Assembly: GCA_965218045.1 (NCBI GenBank)
Contig: CBDCJX010000012.1
Location: 1 to 64,000 of the forward strand
Length of the DNA stretch: 64,000 nt
Reading direction: 5' to 3'
Source: CAVRCA01 sp965218045
Lineage (GTDB): Bacteria; Pseudomonadota; Alphaproteobacteria; Acetobacterales; Acetobacteraceae
Shown: in pieces, positions 17,570-26,445 of the stretch
Layout of the letters: every line of letters starts with the position of its first letter
How positions within the stretch are numbered: the first letter of the stretch is position 1
Notes under the pieces: model-generated
What the model saw: only the letters and a program-made list of their open reading frames with translations
The model's database searches: none
Told to the model about the DNA's origin: nothing
Program-made: the position numbers and the translations under genes

Positions 17570-18975
17570 CCCGGGTCGGTGGTTTCCTGAAGCGCATCAC
17601 CGAGCCCAAATCGTCGCAGCTTGACGTAGAGGCTCTGCCGGCTGAGCCCGAGCATCTCGGCGGCGGACGCCCGGTTGTCGCCGGTCATCTTCAAGGCCGT
17701 CTCAATGCAAAGCTTCTCGATCACGTCAGTCGATTGCCGTACCAGGTCCTTGAGCGAAACACGGCCGATCAGTTCGGTCAGGTGCTCGATCGAAGGCGGC
17801 AGGTCCGTCGTCGGCTCCACCGTAAGCCGGCGGCCGACATTGCGGATGGCAAGGCTGTAGGACATCTGACCGCTGTTCTCCGAGGCCGCGGCAGAGATCT
17901 CGACGTCCGTCGTCGCGCCGAATTCCCCCCGCACGACCGTTGCAAACAACCGCACCGACCCGCGTTGCCGCAGGTTGACGAGCAGCACGTCCAAATCGAC
18001 CCCGCGACGCCCAAGCCACCGGTCCAGGCTCTCGCCACGGGCCTGCTCCTCGCTCGCGAGTTGGGCGAGTTCGAGAAAGGCTGCGTTCGCGGTCACGATG
18101 CGGCTCTCCTCGTCGAGCACGACAAATCCGTCCGGTGCGCTCTCAACCGCCGCGAGGAGGTGCGATTTCGAGGCCAGGGGCGCGATCACGGGACTCGCAT
18201 TCTCGGTTGCGATCCGCACGAGAAGCCGGGAAACGTTATCTTCTCGGAACAGGGAGGCGGACAGGCGGACCGGCCGGCCGTCTTCGGTGCGAACCCGCAG
18301 ATCGTCGGCCCGGCCAGCACCCCGCACGCTCGTGAGCAGCCTTTGCACGCTCTCCGCTCCGGCGGCGTCGAACGCGAGTAGCAACCCGCGCGCGAGCACT
18401 CGCTTGAACCTATCACCGAACAACGTCTGGGCTGCTGGGTTCGCCTCCGCGACCCTAAGCGTCGTCGCATCCACGATCAGCACCGCTTCGCTCGCCATCT
18501 GGAACAAGATCTGATAGCGGATCTCGACGTGCCGCATGCGGGAGTAGTCTTGCTCCAGTGATTGCTGGGCATTGACCAACCGCTGCTGCAGTTCCAGGTC
18601 GGCCCGCAAATCGCGGCCAAACGCAACCAGCCTCTCCTTGTCCGCCAACCACACGGCCGAATAGAGGATCGGGATCTGGCCGTCCCGCGCCGCCGCGTGG
18701 TTGATGTGTCGCCATCTGGGTGCCGCTTGTGTTCTTGCCTCACGCAGGATCGCCTGGACCTTGCGCCGGCTCTCGACCGACACCGTGTCGACCCAGGGTT
18801 TGCCAAGCCAGGCGGACGGCAGTTCAAACTCACGCGCGAACTCTTCCGCACGGATCAGGACGTCGAGGATCACGCCTCGGCCATCGACGATCAGCGCGAC
18901 ATCGCTCGCCGCGCTGATCAATGCGGTGACGGCATCGGCGTCGAACGAGCCGAGCGAGGTGATCGGCGTGATCAT
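17566..18975 (-). CDS. ppsR: PpsR/CrtJ photosynthesis repressor
   Basis: The protein of about 470 residues has PAS domains at about residues 20-130, 155-260 and 275-385 and a C-terminal Fis-type helix-turn-helix (TGDNRASAAEMLGLSRQSLYVKLRRFGL). It is a redox/light-responsive repressor of photopigment genes that binds TGT-N12-ACA. Counting from the TTG at 18984, the only cysteine is Cys426, just before the HTH, matching the reactive Cys near position 420-424 of CrtJ/PpsR. The second cysteine used for the disulfide in Rhodobacter PpsR (Cys251) is absent. The start could be TTG at 18984 or ATG at 18975, both near a GGAGG. It heads the leftward operon, and a matching operator lies at 19351-19368. 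Confidence 0.93.
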   Translation of the reverse strand: MITPITSLGSFDADAVTALISAASDVALIVDGRGVILDVLIRAEEFAREFELPSAWLGKPWVDTVSVESRRKVQAILREARTQAAPRWRHINHAAARDGQIPILYSAVWLADKERLVAFGRDLRADLELQQRLVNAQQSLEQDYSRMRHVEIRYQILFQMASEAVLIVDATTLRVAEANPAAQTLFGDRFKRVLARGLLLAFDAAGAESVQRLLTSVRGAGRADDLRVRTEDGRPVRLSASLFREDNVSRLLVRIATENASPVIAPLASKSHLLAAVESAPDGFVVLDEESRIVTANAAFLELAQLASEEQARGESLDRWLGRRGVDLDVLLVNLRQRGSVRLFATVVRGEFGATTDVEISAAASENSGQMSYSLAIRNVGRRLTVEPTTDLPPSIEHLTELIGRVSLKDLVRQSTDVIEKLCIETALKMTGDNRASAAEMLGLSRQSLYVKLRRFGLGDALQETTDPG

Positions 18976-18984
18976 GTCCTCCAA

Positions 18985-19350
18985 GAGCTTCGCGACCCTT
19001 CAATCCAGTCTTTTGGCCATCGCTCACTAGTCCGCCTACCTGGGCGCGATCCGACCCTAACGCAGAGCTACCTTGTAACTCGTTCGCCCGGCTGACGGCG
19101 AAGGGGATCGGCCGGGCATTACGCGAGGGCCACGCCTTAGCGGCAGTGCATCCGAATATGGGCAAGTGTCAAGTATGGTTTACGTTCCGTCTGCTTGACA
19201 GCCTCGGTTGCGAGGTTCTAGCGTGCTCTCAAGGACGGCGGACCTCAGATTTGAGGCGATCCGCCCTCGAATGGGTGTCTTAGAACAGTGGCTTAGCCTC
19301 CGTCGGGGCGAGCTGATCGGCGCTTCGTTTGTGGCGGAAAGCAACAGTGG
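18985..19350. promoter_or_regulatory. Divergent control region between ppsR and bchF
   Basis: This 366-bp region separates the two divergent pigment operons and holds no convincing gene. A TTGACA at 19195-19200 followed 16 bp later by TCTAGC is a candidate sigma-70-type promoter for the rightward operon. A near-match to a PpsR site (TGT-N12-ACG) lies at 19167-19184. A TGT-N6-ACA motif at about 19276 is too short to be a standard PpsR site. Promoter positions are predictions by eye. Confidence 0.4.
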
Positions 19351-19368
19351 TGTCACGCAATGCTGACA
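19351..19368. promoter_or_regulatory. PpsR/CrtJ operator palindrome (TGT-N12-ACA)
   Basis: The sequence TGTCACGCAATGCTGACA is an exact TGT-N12-ACA match with five-base inverted arms TGTCA/TGACA, the known binding consensus of PpsR/CrtJ. It overlaps the first in-frame ATG of bchF (19360). Either it lies across the translation start, or the real start is further downstream. With ppsR divergently encoded next door it is the likely site for oxygen/light repression of the large bchF-hemA operon. Confidence 0.7.
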
Positions 19369-19974
19369 ACGGGCCTCCTCTCACAGTTGGTCAACGCGGT
19401 TGATTGCTGCCCTTGGGGCGCGACTGCAGGGCGGCGGACTCGGCAGAGGGAAAGCGGCCGAAGGGTCAAGCAGCCGCTTTACACCGCGGAACAGCGGCAG
19501 CGGCGCGATGCGTCGCCCTGGACCATTGTTCAAGGCGTGCTGGCGCCGGTGCAGTTCATCGTCTTCCTGGTCAGTCTCGGGCTCGTGCTGCACTTCCTCG
19601 CCACTGGCACGGGCGGATCGGCGGCAACCTTCTCCATCATTGTCAAGACGCTGGTGCTCTACGCCATCATGATCACCGGTTCGTTCTGGGAGCGTGAGAT
19701 ATTCGGTCGCTATCTCTTCGCGCCAGCGTTCTTCTGGGAGGACGTGGTCAGCATGCTCGTGCTCGGTCTGCACACGGCCTATCTAGCCGGCCTGATTTCC
19801 GGCGCTGTCGGCGTGCATGAACTGATGCTGCTGGCCCTGGCCGCCTACGCCAGTTATGTGCTCAATGCTACCCAGTTCGTCCTGAAGCTGCGGGCCGCAC
19901 GCCGAGCACCGGGGAATCGGGATGCGATGGTTGGCAGCGGTCGCGCCGCCGCAGCCTTTGGTCTGGCACCTTGA
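19360..19974 (+). CDS. bchF: 3-vinyl bacteriochlorophyllide hydratase BchF
   Basis: From about residue 42 (QPLYTAEQRQRRDASPWTIV) the sequence is the standard BchF protein of about 160 residues with four membrane segments, including FWEREIFGRYLFAPAFFWED. BchF hydrates the 3-vinyl group on the way to bacteriochlorophyll a. The 40-odd residues between the ATG at 19360 and this point do not look like the family. The only other in-frame start before the conserved block is TTG at 19387, so the true start is uncertain. The end overlaps bchN by 4 bp. Confidence 0.9.
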   Translation: MLTTGLLSQLVNAVDCCPWGATAGRRTRQRESGRRVKQPLYTAEQRQRRDASPWTIVQGVLAPVQFIVFLVSLGLVLHFLATGTGGSAATFSIIVKTLVLYAIMITGSFWEREIFGRYLFAPAFFWEDVVSMLVLGLHTAYLAGLISGAVGVHELMLLALAAYASYVLNATQFVLKLRAARRAPGNRDAMVGSGRAAAAFGLAP

Positions 19975-21263
19975 ACGATCTCGCCAGCCTCCCCGCACGA
20001 GACGTGACCGCGAGCCGCGGCGATTTTCCAGTCCTGCGCGAGCGTGGCCAGCGAGAGGTATTCTGCGGGCTGACCGGGATCATTTGGCTGCATCGCAAGA
20101 TCCAGGACGCCTTCTTCCTGGTGGTCGGCTCCCGTACTTGTGCCCACCTGCTGCAATCCGCGGCGGGGGTGATGATCTTCGCCGAGCCGCGTTTCGCGAC
20201 GGCGATCATTGGCGAACGCGACCTCGCTGGCATGGCCGATTGCAACGACGAACTTGATCGCGTCGTCGAGCGGCTGCTCGAGCGGCGGCCGGATACGCGT
20301 CTGTTGTTCCTCGTGGGGTCTTGCCCATCCGAGGTGATCAAGCTCGATCTGTCGCGCGCTGCGGCGCGGCTGTCGCAGCAGCACTCCCCGGATGTCCGCG
20401 TGCTGAGCTATTCCGGCAGCGGAATTGAGACCACCTTCACGCAAGGTGAGGATGCCTGCCTCGCGGCGATGGTGCCGATGCTGCCAGCGGAAGTCGGGGC
20501 GGCGGGCAAGACGCTGCTCGTGGTCGGCGCCCTGGCGGAGGTGGTCGAGGATCAATTCCGCCGCATGTTCGAGGCACTCGGCGTCGGTCCCGTGTTCTTC
20601 CTGCCGCCGCGTCGCTCGACAGAGATGCCGCCGGTCGGCCCACGCACGCGCTACCTTCTGGCGCAACCGTTTTTGGCGGACACCGCGCGCGCACTCGACG
20701 AGCGTGGAGCGGTTCGCATCGCTGCGCCGTTCCCCCTCGGCATCGAGGGAACGACCGCCTGGCTGCGCGCGGCAGCTGCCCCGTGGCGGGTCGATCCGGC
20801 GCGCTTTCATGACGTCACCGCTCCCGCTCGTGAGCGCGCGCAGCGCGGGCTGGCGCGGCAGCGGGCGCTGCTCGCCGGCAAGAGCGTGTTCTTCTTTCCC
20901 GACTCGCAGCTGGAAATCCCGCTCGCCCGCTTCTTGGCCGCTGAGATGGACATGGAGCTGACCGAGGTCGGCACGCCCTACCTGCATCGCGAACATCTCG
21001 CGGAGGAACTCGCCTTGCTGCCGTCGCGCACGCGGTTGAGCGAGGGTCAGGATGTCGACCGACAGCTCGACCGGTGCAGGAATGCCCGGCCCGACATCGT
21101 GGTCTGCGGCCTCGGTCTCGCTAATCCGCTCGAGGCGGAGGGGATGACCACGAAATGGTCGATCGAGCTGCTGTTCACGCCGATCCAGGGTTACGACCAG
21201 GCCGCCGACCTCGCCGAGCTGTTCGCTCGCCCGCTGGTTCGCCGCGCGCGGCTGGAGGTCTGA
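19971..21263 (+). CDS. bchN: Light-independent protochlorophyllide reductase subunit N
   Basis: The 430-residue nitrogenase-like protein has the expected cysteines in FCGLTGIIWLHRKI, VGSRTCAHLLQ and LVGSCPSEVIKLDL, which with a BchB residue bind a 4Fe-4S cluster. The NB heterotetramer reduces ring D of protochlorophyllide in the dark using electrons from BchL. The start is TTG overlapping the bchF stop; no ATG lies nearby. The bchB gene follows after 3 bp. Confidence 0.97.
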   Translation: MNDLASLPARDVTASRGDFPVLRERGQREVFCGLTGIIWLHRKIQDAFFLVVGSRTCAHLLQSAAGVMIFAEPRFATAIIGERDLAGMADCNDELDRVVERLLERRPDTRLLFLVGSCPSEVIKLDLSRAAARLSQQHSPDVRVLSYSGSGIETTFTQGEDACLAAMVPMLPAEVGAAGKTLLVVGALAEVVEDQFRRMFEALGVGPVFFLPPRRSTEMPPVGPRTRYLLAQPFLADTARALDERGAVRIAAPFPLGIEGTTAWLRAAAAPWRVDPARFHDVTAPARERAQRGLARQRALLAGKSVFFFPDSQLEIPLARFLAAEMDMELTEVGTPYLHREHLAEELALLPSRTRLSEGQDVDRQLDRCRNARPDIVVCGLGLANPLEAEGMTTKWSIELLFTPIQGYDQAADLAELFARPLVRRARLEV

Positions 21264-21266
21264 GCG

Positions 21267-22817
21267 ATGGAGCTGACGCTCTGGACCTATGAAGGGCCGC
21301 CGCATGTGGGAGCCATGCGCATCGCAACCGCGATGGAGGGCGTGCATTACGTGCTGCACGCGCCGCAGGGCGACACCTACGCGGACCTACTGTTCACGAT
21401 GATCGAACGGCTGCGCAAGCGCCCGCCGGTCACCTACACGACATTCCAGGCGCGCGACCTCGGCGGCGATACCGCATCTTTGTTCCAGACGGCGGCGCGC
21501 GAGGCGTACGATCGTTTTCAGCCACAGCTCATGATGGTGGGCGCGTCCTGCACGGCCGAACTGATCCAGGACGATCCGGGCGGTCTGGCACGCGCCCTGA
21601 CGCTGCCGGTGCCGGTCGTCGCGCTCGAATTGCCGTCGTATCAGAAGAAGGAGAATTGGGGCGCGGCGGAGACTTTCTATCAGTTGGTCCGCGCCTGTGC
21701 CGCCCCCGTTCGGCCTGGATCGTCTCCTCCCCGACCCGCGTCGCGCGACCCTCGGCCGCGCTGCAATGTGCTGGGCCCGACCGCCCTCGGCTTTCGTCAT
21801 CGCGACGATGTGCGCGAGATCGAACGATTGCTGGATCGCCTCGGCATCGCGATCAACGTCACCGCCCCGCTCGGCGCCTCTCCCGCCGATCTCGCGCGTC
21901 TCGGCGACGCCGATTTCAATGTCGTGCTCTATCCCGAGATAGCCGGCCCGGCGGCGGCTTGGCTGCAACGCAACTTCGGCCAGAAGGCGATCAAGACAGT
22001 GCCGATCGGCGTTGGCGCCACGCGCGACTTCGTGCGCGAGGCGGCATCGCTCGCGGGAGTGGATCCCGAGGGTGTGCTTTCGGATGAAACGTCCCGGCTA
22101 CCTTGGTACACCCGCTCGGTCGACTCAAACTATCTCACGGGCAAGCGCGTATTCATCTTCGGCGACGCGTCGCACGCGATCGCCGCCGCTCGGGTCGCCA
22201 GCCAGGAGCTTGGCTTTCTCGTCGTAGGTCTCGGCACCTACAGCCGCGAACTGGCTCGCGAGGTGCGGCAGGCGGCGGCATCGTACGGCGTCGAGGCGTT
22301 GATCACCGAGGACTATCTCGCCGTCGAGGCGGCGGTCGCGGCGTCGCAGCCCGAGCTGGTGCTTGGCACCCAGATGGAGCGCCACATTGCCAAGCGCCTC
22401 GGCATCCCGTGCGCTGTGATCTCCGCACCCGTCCACGTGCAGGACTACCCGGCGCGCTACTCGCCGCAGATGGGCTTCGAGGGTGCGAACGTGGTGTTCG
22501 ATACCTGGGTGCATCCACTGATGATGGGTCTCGAGGAGCATCTGGTGACGATGTTCCGCGAGGATTTTGAGTTCCACGCGGAGGCGACGCCATCCCATCT
22601 TGGGGCAGCGACGCCGTCAACACCGCCGCCGGCCGCAGCTTCGCTTGCCGAGACGGCTTCACGCTGGGCGGCCGAGGCCGAGGCGGAGCTCGGCCGCATT
22701 CCGTTCTTCGTCCGCGGCAAGGCTCGCCGCAACACCGAGCGCTTCGCCAGGGAGCAGGGCGTCGCGATCATCTCGATCGAGACATTGTATGATGCCAAGG
22801 CGCATTTCGGCCGCTGA
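21267..22817 (+). CDS. bchB: Light-independent protochlorophyllide reductase subunit B
   Basis: The 516-residue protein starts MELTLWTYEGPPHVGAMRIA, characteristic of BchB. It contains the cluster-ligand Asp region (LHAPQGDTYADLLF) and the catalytic-side segment VISAPVHVQDYPARYSPQMG. A C-terminal domain (EAELGRIPFFVRGKARRNTE) is also typical. A Pro/Arg-rich loop near residue 150 is a variable region of the family. BchB forms the NB catalytic component with BchN. The end overlaps the bchH start by about 29 bp. Confidence 0.97.
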   Translation: MELTLWTYEGPPHVGAMRIATAMEGVHYVLHAPQGDTYADLLFTMIERLRKRPPVTYTTFQARDLGGDTASLFQTAAREAYDRFQPQLMMVGASCTAELIQDDPGGLARALTLPVPVVALELPSYQKKENWGAAETFYQLVRACAAPVRPGSSPPRPASRDPRPRCNVLGPTALGFRHRDDVREIERLLDRLGIAINVTAPLGASPADLARLGDADFNVVLYPEIAGPAAAWLQRNFGQKAIKTVPIGVGATRDFVREAASLAGVDPEGVLSDETSRLPWYTRSVDSNYLTGKRVFIFGDASHAIAAARVASQELGFLVVGLGTYSRELAREVRQAAASYGVEALITEDYLAVEAAVAASQPELVLGTQMERHIAKRLGIPCAVISAPVHVQDYPARYSPQMGFEGANVVFDTWVHPLMMGLEEHLVTMFREDFEFHAEATPSHLGAATPSTPPPAAASLAETASRWAAEAEAELGRIPFFVRGKARRNTERFAREQGVAIISIETLYDAKAHFGR

Positions 22818-25800
22818 GAGCACGTGCCCGGGCGGCGCTGACGCGACCCGTCTGCGCGTCGTGGTGGTCACGATGGACAGTCACCTGTCCGGCGCGGCCG
22901 CGCGCGCGGGGGAGTCGTTGCGCCGGGATCTGCCGGGTCTTGAACTGGTGATGCACGCGGCAGACGAATGGGGCAGCGACCCCGACGCGTTGGCCGCCTG
23001 CCACGCGGACATCGCCACCGGCGACATCGTGATTGCCACGATGCTATTCCTCGACGACCACATCCGCGCCGTGTTGCCGCAACTCGCGGCGCGGCGCGAC
23101 TCCTGCGACGCGATGCTCTGCTGCATGTCGGCGGGCGAGGTGATGCGCCTGACGCGTCTCGGCCGCTTCAGCATGGCGGGTGAGGCGCGCGGTGCGATGG
23201 CGATGCTGAAGCGCCTGCGCGGCGGCAAACCCGGCGGCGGATCGAGCGGCCAGGCGCAGGTCAAGATGCTGCGCCAGTTGCCGCGCCTCATGCGTTTCAT
23301 CCCCGGCACGGCGCAGGACGTGCGCGCCTACTTTCTCACGTTGCAATACTGGCTGGCGGGTTCGGAGGAGAACCTCGCCAACATGGTCCGCCTGCTGGTG
23401 AACCGCTACGCGAATGGCGCGCGTCAGCACATGGTGGGGTCGCTGAGCGTCACACCGCCGGTGACGTACCCCGATGTCGGGCTCTATCACCCGCGTGTCG
23501 CGGGCCGCGTTGTCGAGCGGGTCGAGCATCTGCCGGCGGGCGGTTCGACGGGGACTGTCGGGCTGCTCATGCTGCGCTCCTACGTGCTGTCCGGCAACGC
23601 CGCGCATTATGACGGTGTGATCGCGGCGCTCGAGGCCAAGGGACTGCGCGTGATCCCGGCCTTCGCGAGTGGCCTCGATTCGCGACCGGCGATGGAGCGC
23701 TACTTCGTCCGCAATGGCGCGCCGGTCGTCGATGCCGTGCTTTCGCTCACTGGCTTCTCGCTGGTTGGCGGTCCTGCCTACAACGACGCGCGCGCCGCCG
23801 AGGCGCTGCTCGCGACGCTCGATGTGCCGTATGCCTCCGCGCACCCGGTCGAGTTCCAGACTCTTGCCCACTGGCAAGATGATCCCCGCGGCCTGCTGCC
23901 GGTGGAGGCCACGATGATGGTGGCAATCCCCGAGCTCGATGGCGCCATCTGGCCGATGACGTTCGGTGGCCGTTGCGGCTGCGCCGGATCAATAGCGCGA
24001 TGCGCCCGTTGCGGCCAGACCGGCGGCGGGCGGGACATGATCGCGCACCCCGAACGCATCACCACCCTCGCTGCCCGGATCGCCAAGCTGGTGGCATTGC
24101 GCCGGGCGAGCCGGGCCGAGCGCCGCATCGCCGCGGTGCTGTTCAACTTTCCGCCGAACGCGGGCGCCACCGGGACGGCGGCGTATCTGTCCGTGTTCGC
24201 CTCGCTGCACAATGCGATGAAGGCGCTACGCGACGCCGGCTACGACGTCGAGGTGCCCGATACGGTCGAGGCGCTCCGGAATGCGATCCTCGTCGGCAAT
24301 GCGGCTGCATCGGGCGCTGACGCCAACGTCGCCGCCCGCATCCCGGCCGACGACCACGTGCGGCGCGAGCCGCATCTCGCCGAGATCGAAGCCCAGTGGG
24401 GTCCGGCGCCTGGTCGCGCGCAGAGCGATGGCGCGAACCTGCTGGTTCTTGGCAGGCAGTTCGGCAAGCTCTTCGTCGGCGTGCAGCCCGCGTTCGGCTA
24501 CGAGGGCGACCCGATGCGCCTGCTGTTCGAACGCGGCTTCGCGCCCACGCACGCGTTCTCGGCGTTCTACCGCTGGATGCGCGAGGATTTCGCGGCGCAT
24601 GCCGTGCTGCATTTCGGCACGCATGGCGCGCTTGAATTCATGCCGGGCAAGCAGGCCGGGCTCTCCGGTGATTGCTGGCCGGACCGGCTGATCGGCGATC
24701 TGCCGAACTTCAACTTCTATGCCTCGAACAATCCGTCCGAGGGTTTGCTCGCCAAGCGTCGCGCGGGGGCGGCGCTGATCAGCTATCTGACCCCGCCGGT
24801 GACGCAGGCCGGCCTCTATCGCGGCCTGCTGGACACCAAGGCGTCACTCAATCGCTGGCGTGCGTTGGAGCCGGACGCCGATCCGGCGCAGGCGGCGGCG
24901 CTCGCCTCCTTGGTCCAGGCGCAGGCCGCCGCGGTGGAACTCGCCGCCGCCGAGCCGGCGTGGGATGACGTTCCCACCGAGATGGAGCGGCTGGGCCGGG
25001 CGCTGCTGGAGCTGGAATACGCGCTGATCCCGCAGGGTCTGCACGTCATCGGCGAACCGCCGGACGCGACGCAGCGCGTCGAAATGCTCGATGCCGCCGG
25101 CATCACCGATCCGACCCGTCGCGCCGAGCTCGATGCCTTGCTCGCGACCGACAACGAACTGCCGGCGATGATCCACGCGCTGGATGGCGGCTATTTGCGG
25201 CCGGCGCCGGGCGGCGATCTGCTGCGCAGTGCCGACGTGCTGCCCACTGGGCGAAACCTGCATGGGTTCGATCCTTTCCGGCTGCCGAGCACGTTTGCGT
25301 TGCAGGATGGCGCGCGTCAGGCGGAACGGCTGCTCGCTCGTCATGCGGCGAGTGGCAAGAGTGCGCCGGAGACGGTCGCGCTCGTGCTGTGGGGCACGGA
25401 CAATCTCAAAACCGAGGGCGGTCCGATCGGCCAGGCGTTGTGGCTGATGGGCGCCGCACCCCGCTTCGACAGCTATGGCCGGCTCAGTGGCGCCATGCTG
25501 ATCCCGCTGGTCGAGCTCGGTCGACCGCGCATCGACGTGGTGATCACAGTTTCCGGCGTGTTCCGCGATTTGCTGCCGTTGCAGATCAAGCTGCTGGCGG
25601 AAGCCGCGCTCCTCGCCGCGACGGCCGATGAGGCATGCGAGCACAATTTCGTCCGCAAGCACGCGCTCGCCTTCCAGGCCGCGCATGGCGGCGACCTGAC
25701 TCAAGCGGCGCTGCGCGTGTTCGGCAACGAAGACGGAGCGTACGGCGCCAACGTCAACCAGCTCGTCGGCAACGGCGCCTGGAACGACGAGGATGAGCTG

Positions 25801-26445
25801 GCGGAAGCCTATGTCAAGCGCAAGGGGTTCGCCTACGGGGTGGACGGGCGGCCGCTGCAGCAACGTGAACTGCTGGGCCACGCGCTGACCGGCGTCGACA
25901 TCACCTACCAGAACCTCGATTCGATCGAACTCGGCGTAACCACCGTCGATCACTACTTCGACACGTTGGGAGGCATCAGCCGCGCGGTGCGGCGCGCACG
26001 GGGCGGCGCTGCTTCGGCTGTATATATTGGCGACCAGACGCGCGGCGATGGTTGCGTGCGAACGATCGCCGAGCAGGTCGCGCTCGAGACGCGCACCCGC
26101 GCGCTCAATCCAAAGTGGTATGACGCCTTGTTGAAGCATGGCTATGAGGGTGTCCGTGAGATCGAGGCGCATGTCAGCAATACGCTCGGCTGGTCCGCGA
26201 CCACGGGCGAGGTAGCGCCTTGGGTCTACGAGCAGATCGCCGAGACCTACGTGCTTGACGAGGAGATGCGCGAGCGCCTCGCAGCACTCAATCCAAAAGC
26301 CGCCGTCAAGATCGCCAATCGCCTCATCGAGGCGCAGGAGCGCACCTACTGGTCTCCGGACCCGGAGACGCTCGCGGCCTTGCGCCAAGCCGGCGAAGAA
26401 CTCGAAGACCGGCTCGAAGGTATCAACGTGGGGATAGCCGCATGA
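22789..26445 (+). CDS. bchH: Magnesium chelatase subunit H
   Basis: At about 1,218 residues the length is normal for BchH. The protein inserts Mg2+ into protoporphyrin IX, binding the porphyrin, with BchI and BchD as the ATPase motor (neither is in the window). Recognisable segments include VVVVTMDSHLSGAA near the start, VLHFGTHGALEFMPGKQAGLSGDCWPDRLIGDLPNFNFY in the core (positions about 24600-24720), and NLDSIELGVTTVDHYFDTLG. A cysteine-rich segment at about residues 395-410 is a known feature of the family. Two adjacent ATGs (22789, 22792) inside the end of bchB are the likely starts, because upstream residues are not family-like. The stop overlaps bchL (ATGA). Confidence 0.97.
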   Translation: MMPRRISAAESTCPGGADATRLRVVVVTMDSHLSGAAARAGESLRRDLPGLELVMHAADEWGSDPDALAACHADIATGDIVIATMLFLDDHIRAVLPQLAARRDSCDAMLCCMSAGEVMRLTRLGRFSMAGEARGAMAMLKRLRGGKPGGGSSGQAQVKMLRQLPRLMRFIPGTAQDVRAYFLTLQYWLAGSEENLANMVRLLVNRYANGARQHMVGSLSVTPPVTYPDVGLYHPRVAGRVVERVEHLPAGGSTGTVGLLMLRSYVLSGNAAHYDGVIAALEAKGLRVIPAFASGLDSRPAMERYFVRNGAPVVDAVLSLTGFSLVGGPAYNDARAAEALLATLDVPYASAHPVEFQTLAHWQDDPRGLLPVEATMMVAIPELDGAIWPMTFGGRCGCAGSIARCARCGQTGGGRDMIAHPERITTLAARIAKLVALRRASRAERRIAAVLFNFPPNAGATGTAAYLSVFASLHNAMKALRDAGYDVEVPDTVEALRNAILVGNAAASGADANVAARIPADDHVRREPHLAEIEAQWGPAPGRAQSDGANLLVLGRQFGKLFVGVQPAFGYEGDPMRLLFERGFAPTHAFSAFYRWMREDFAAHAVLHFGTHGALEFMPGKQAGLSGDCWPDRLIGDLPNFNFYASNNPSEGLLAKRRAGAALISYLTPPVTQAGLYRGLLDTKASLNRWRALEPDADPAQAAALASLVQAQAAAVELAAAEPAWDDVPTEMERLGRALLELEYALIPQGLHVIGEPPDATQRVEMLDAAGITDPTRRAELDALLATDNELPAMIHALDGGYLRPAPGGDLLRSADVLPTGRNLHGFDPFRLPSTFALQDGARQAERLLARHAASGKSAPETVALVLWGTDNLKTEGGPIGQALWLMGAAPRFDSYGRLSGAMLIPLVELGRPRIDVVITVSGVFRDLLPLQIKLLAEAALLAATADEACEHNFVRKHALAFQAAHGGDLTQAALRVFGNEDGAYGANVNQLVGNGAWNDEDELAEAYVKRKGFAYGVDGRPLQQRELLGHALTGVDITYQNLDSIELGVTTVDHYFDTLGGISRAVRRARGGAASAVYIGDQTRGDGCVRTIAEQVALETRTRALNPKWYDALLKHGYEGVREIEAHVSNTLGWSATTGEVAPWVYEQIAETYVLDEEMRERLAALNPKAAVKIANRLIEAQERTYWSPDPETLAALRQAGEELEDRLEGINVGIAA

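Noticed and set aside
19167..19184. TGT-N12-ACG as a second PpsR site
   Set aside because: One arm differs from the consensus; kept only as a near-match in the control-region entry.
21690..21770. Pro/Arg-rich stretch in BchB as a foreign insertion
   Set aside because: This loop is variable in length and composition within the family, and the frame is intact.
23980..24040. Cysteine-rich segment of BchH as a frameshift error
   Set aside because: BchH proteins normally carry cysteines at this place and the frame continues correctly on both sides.
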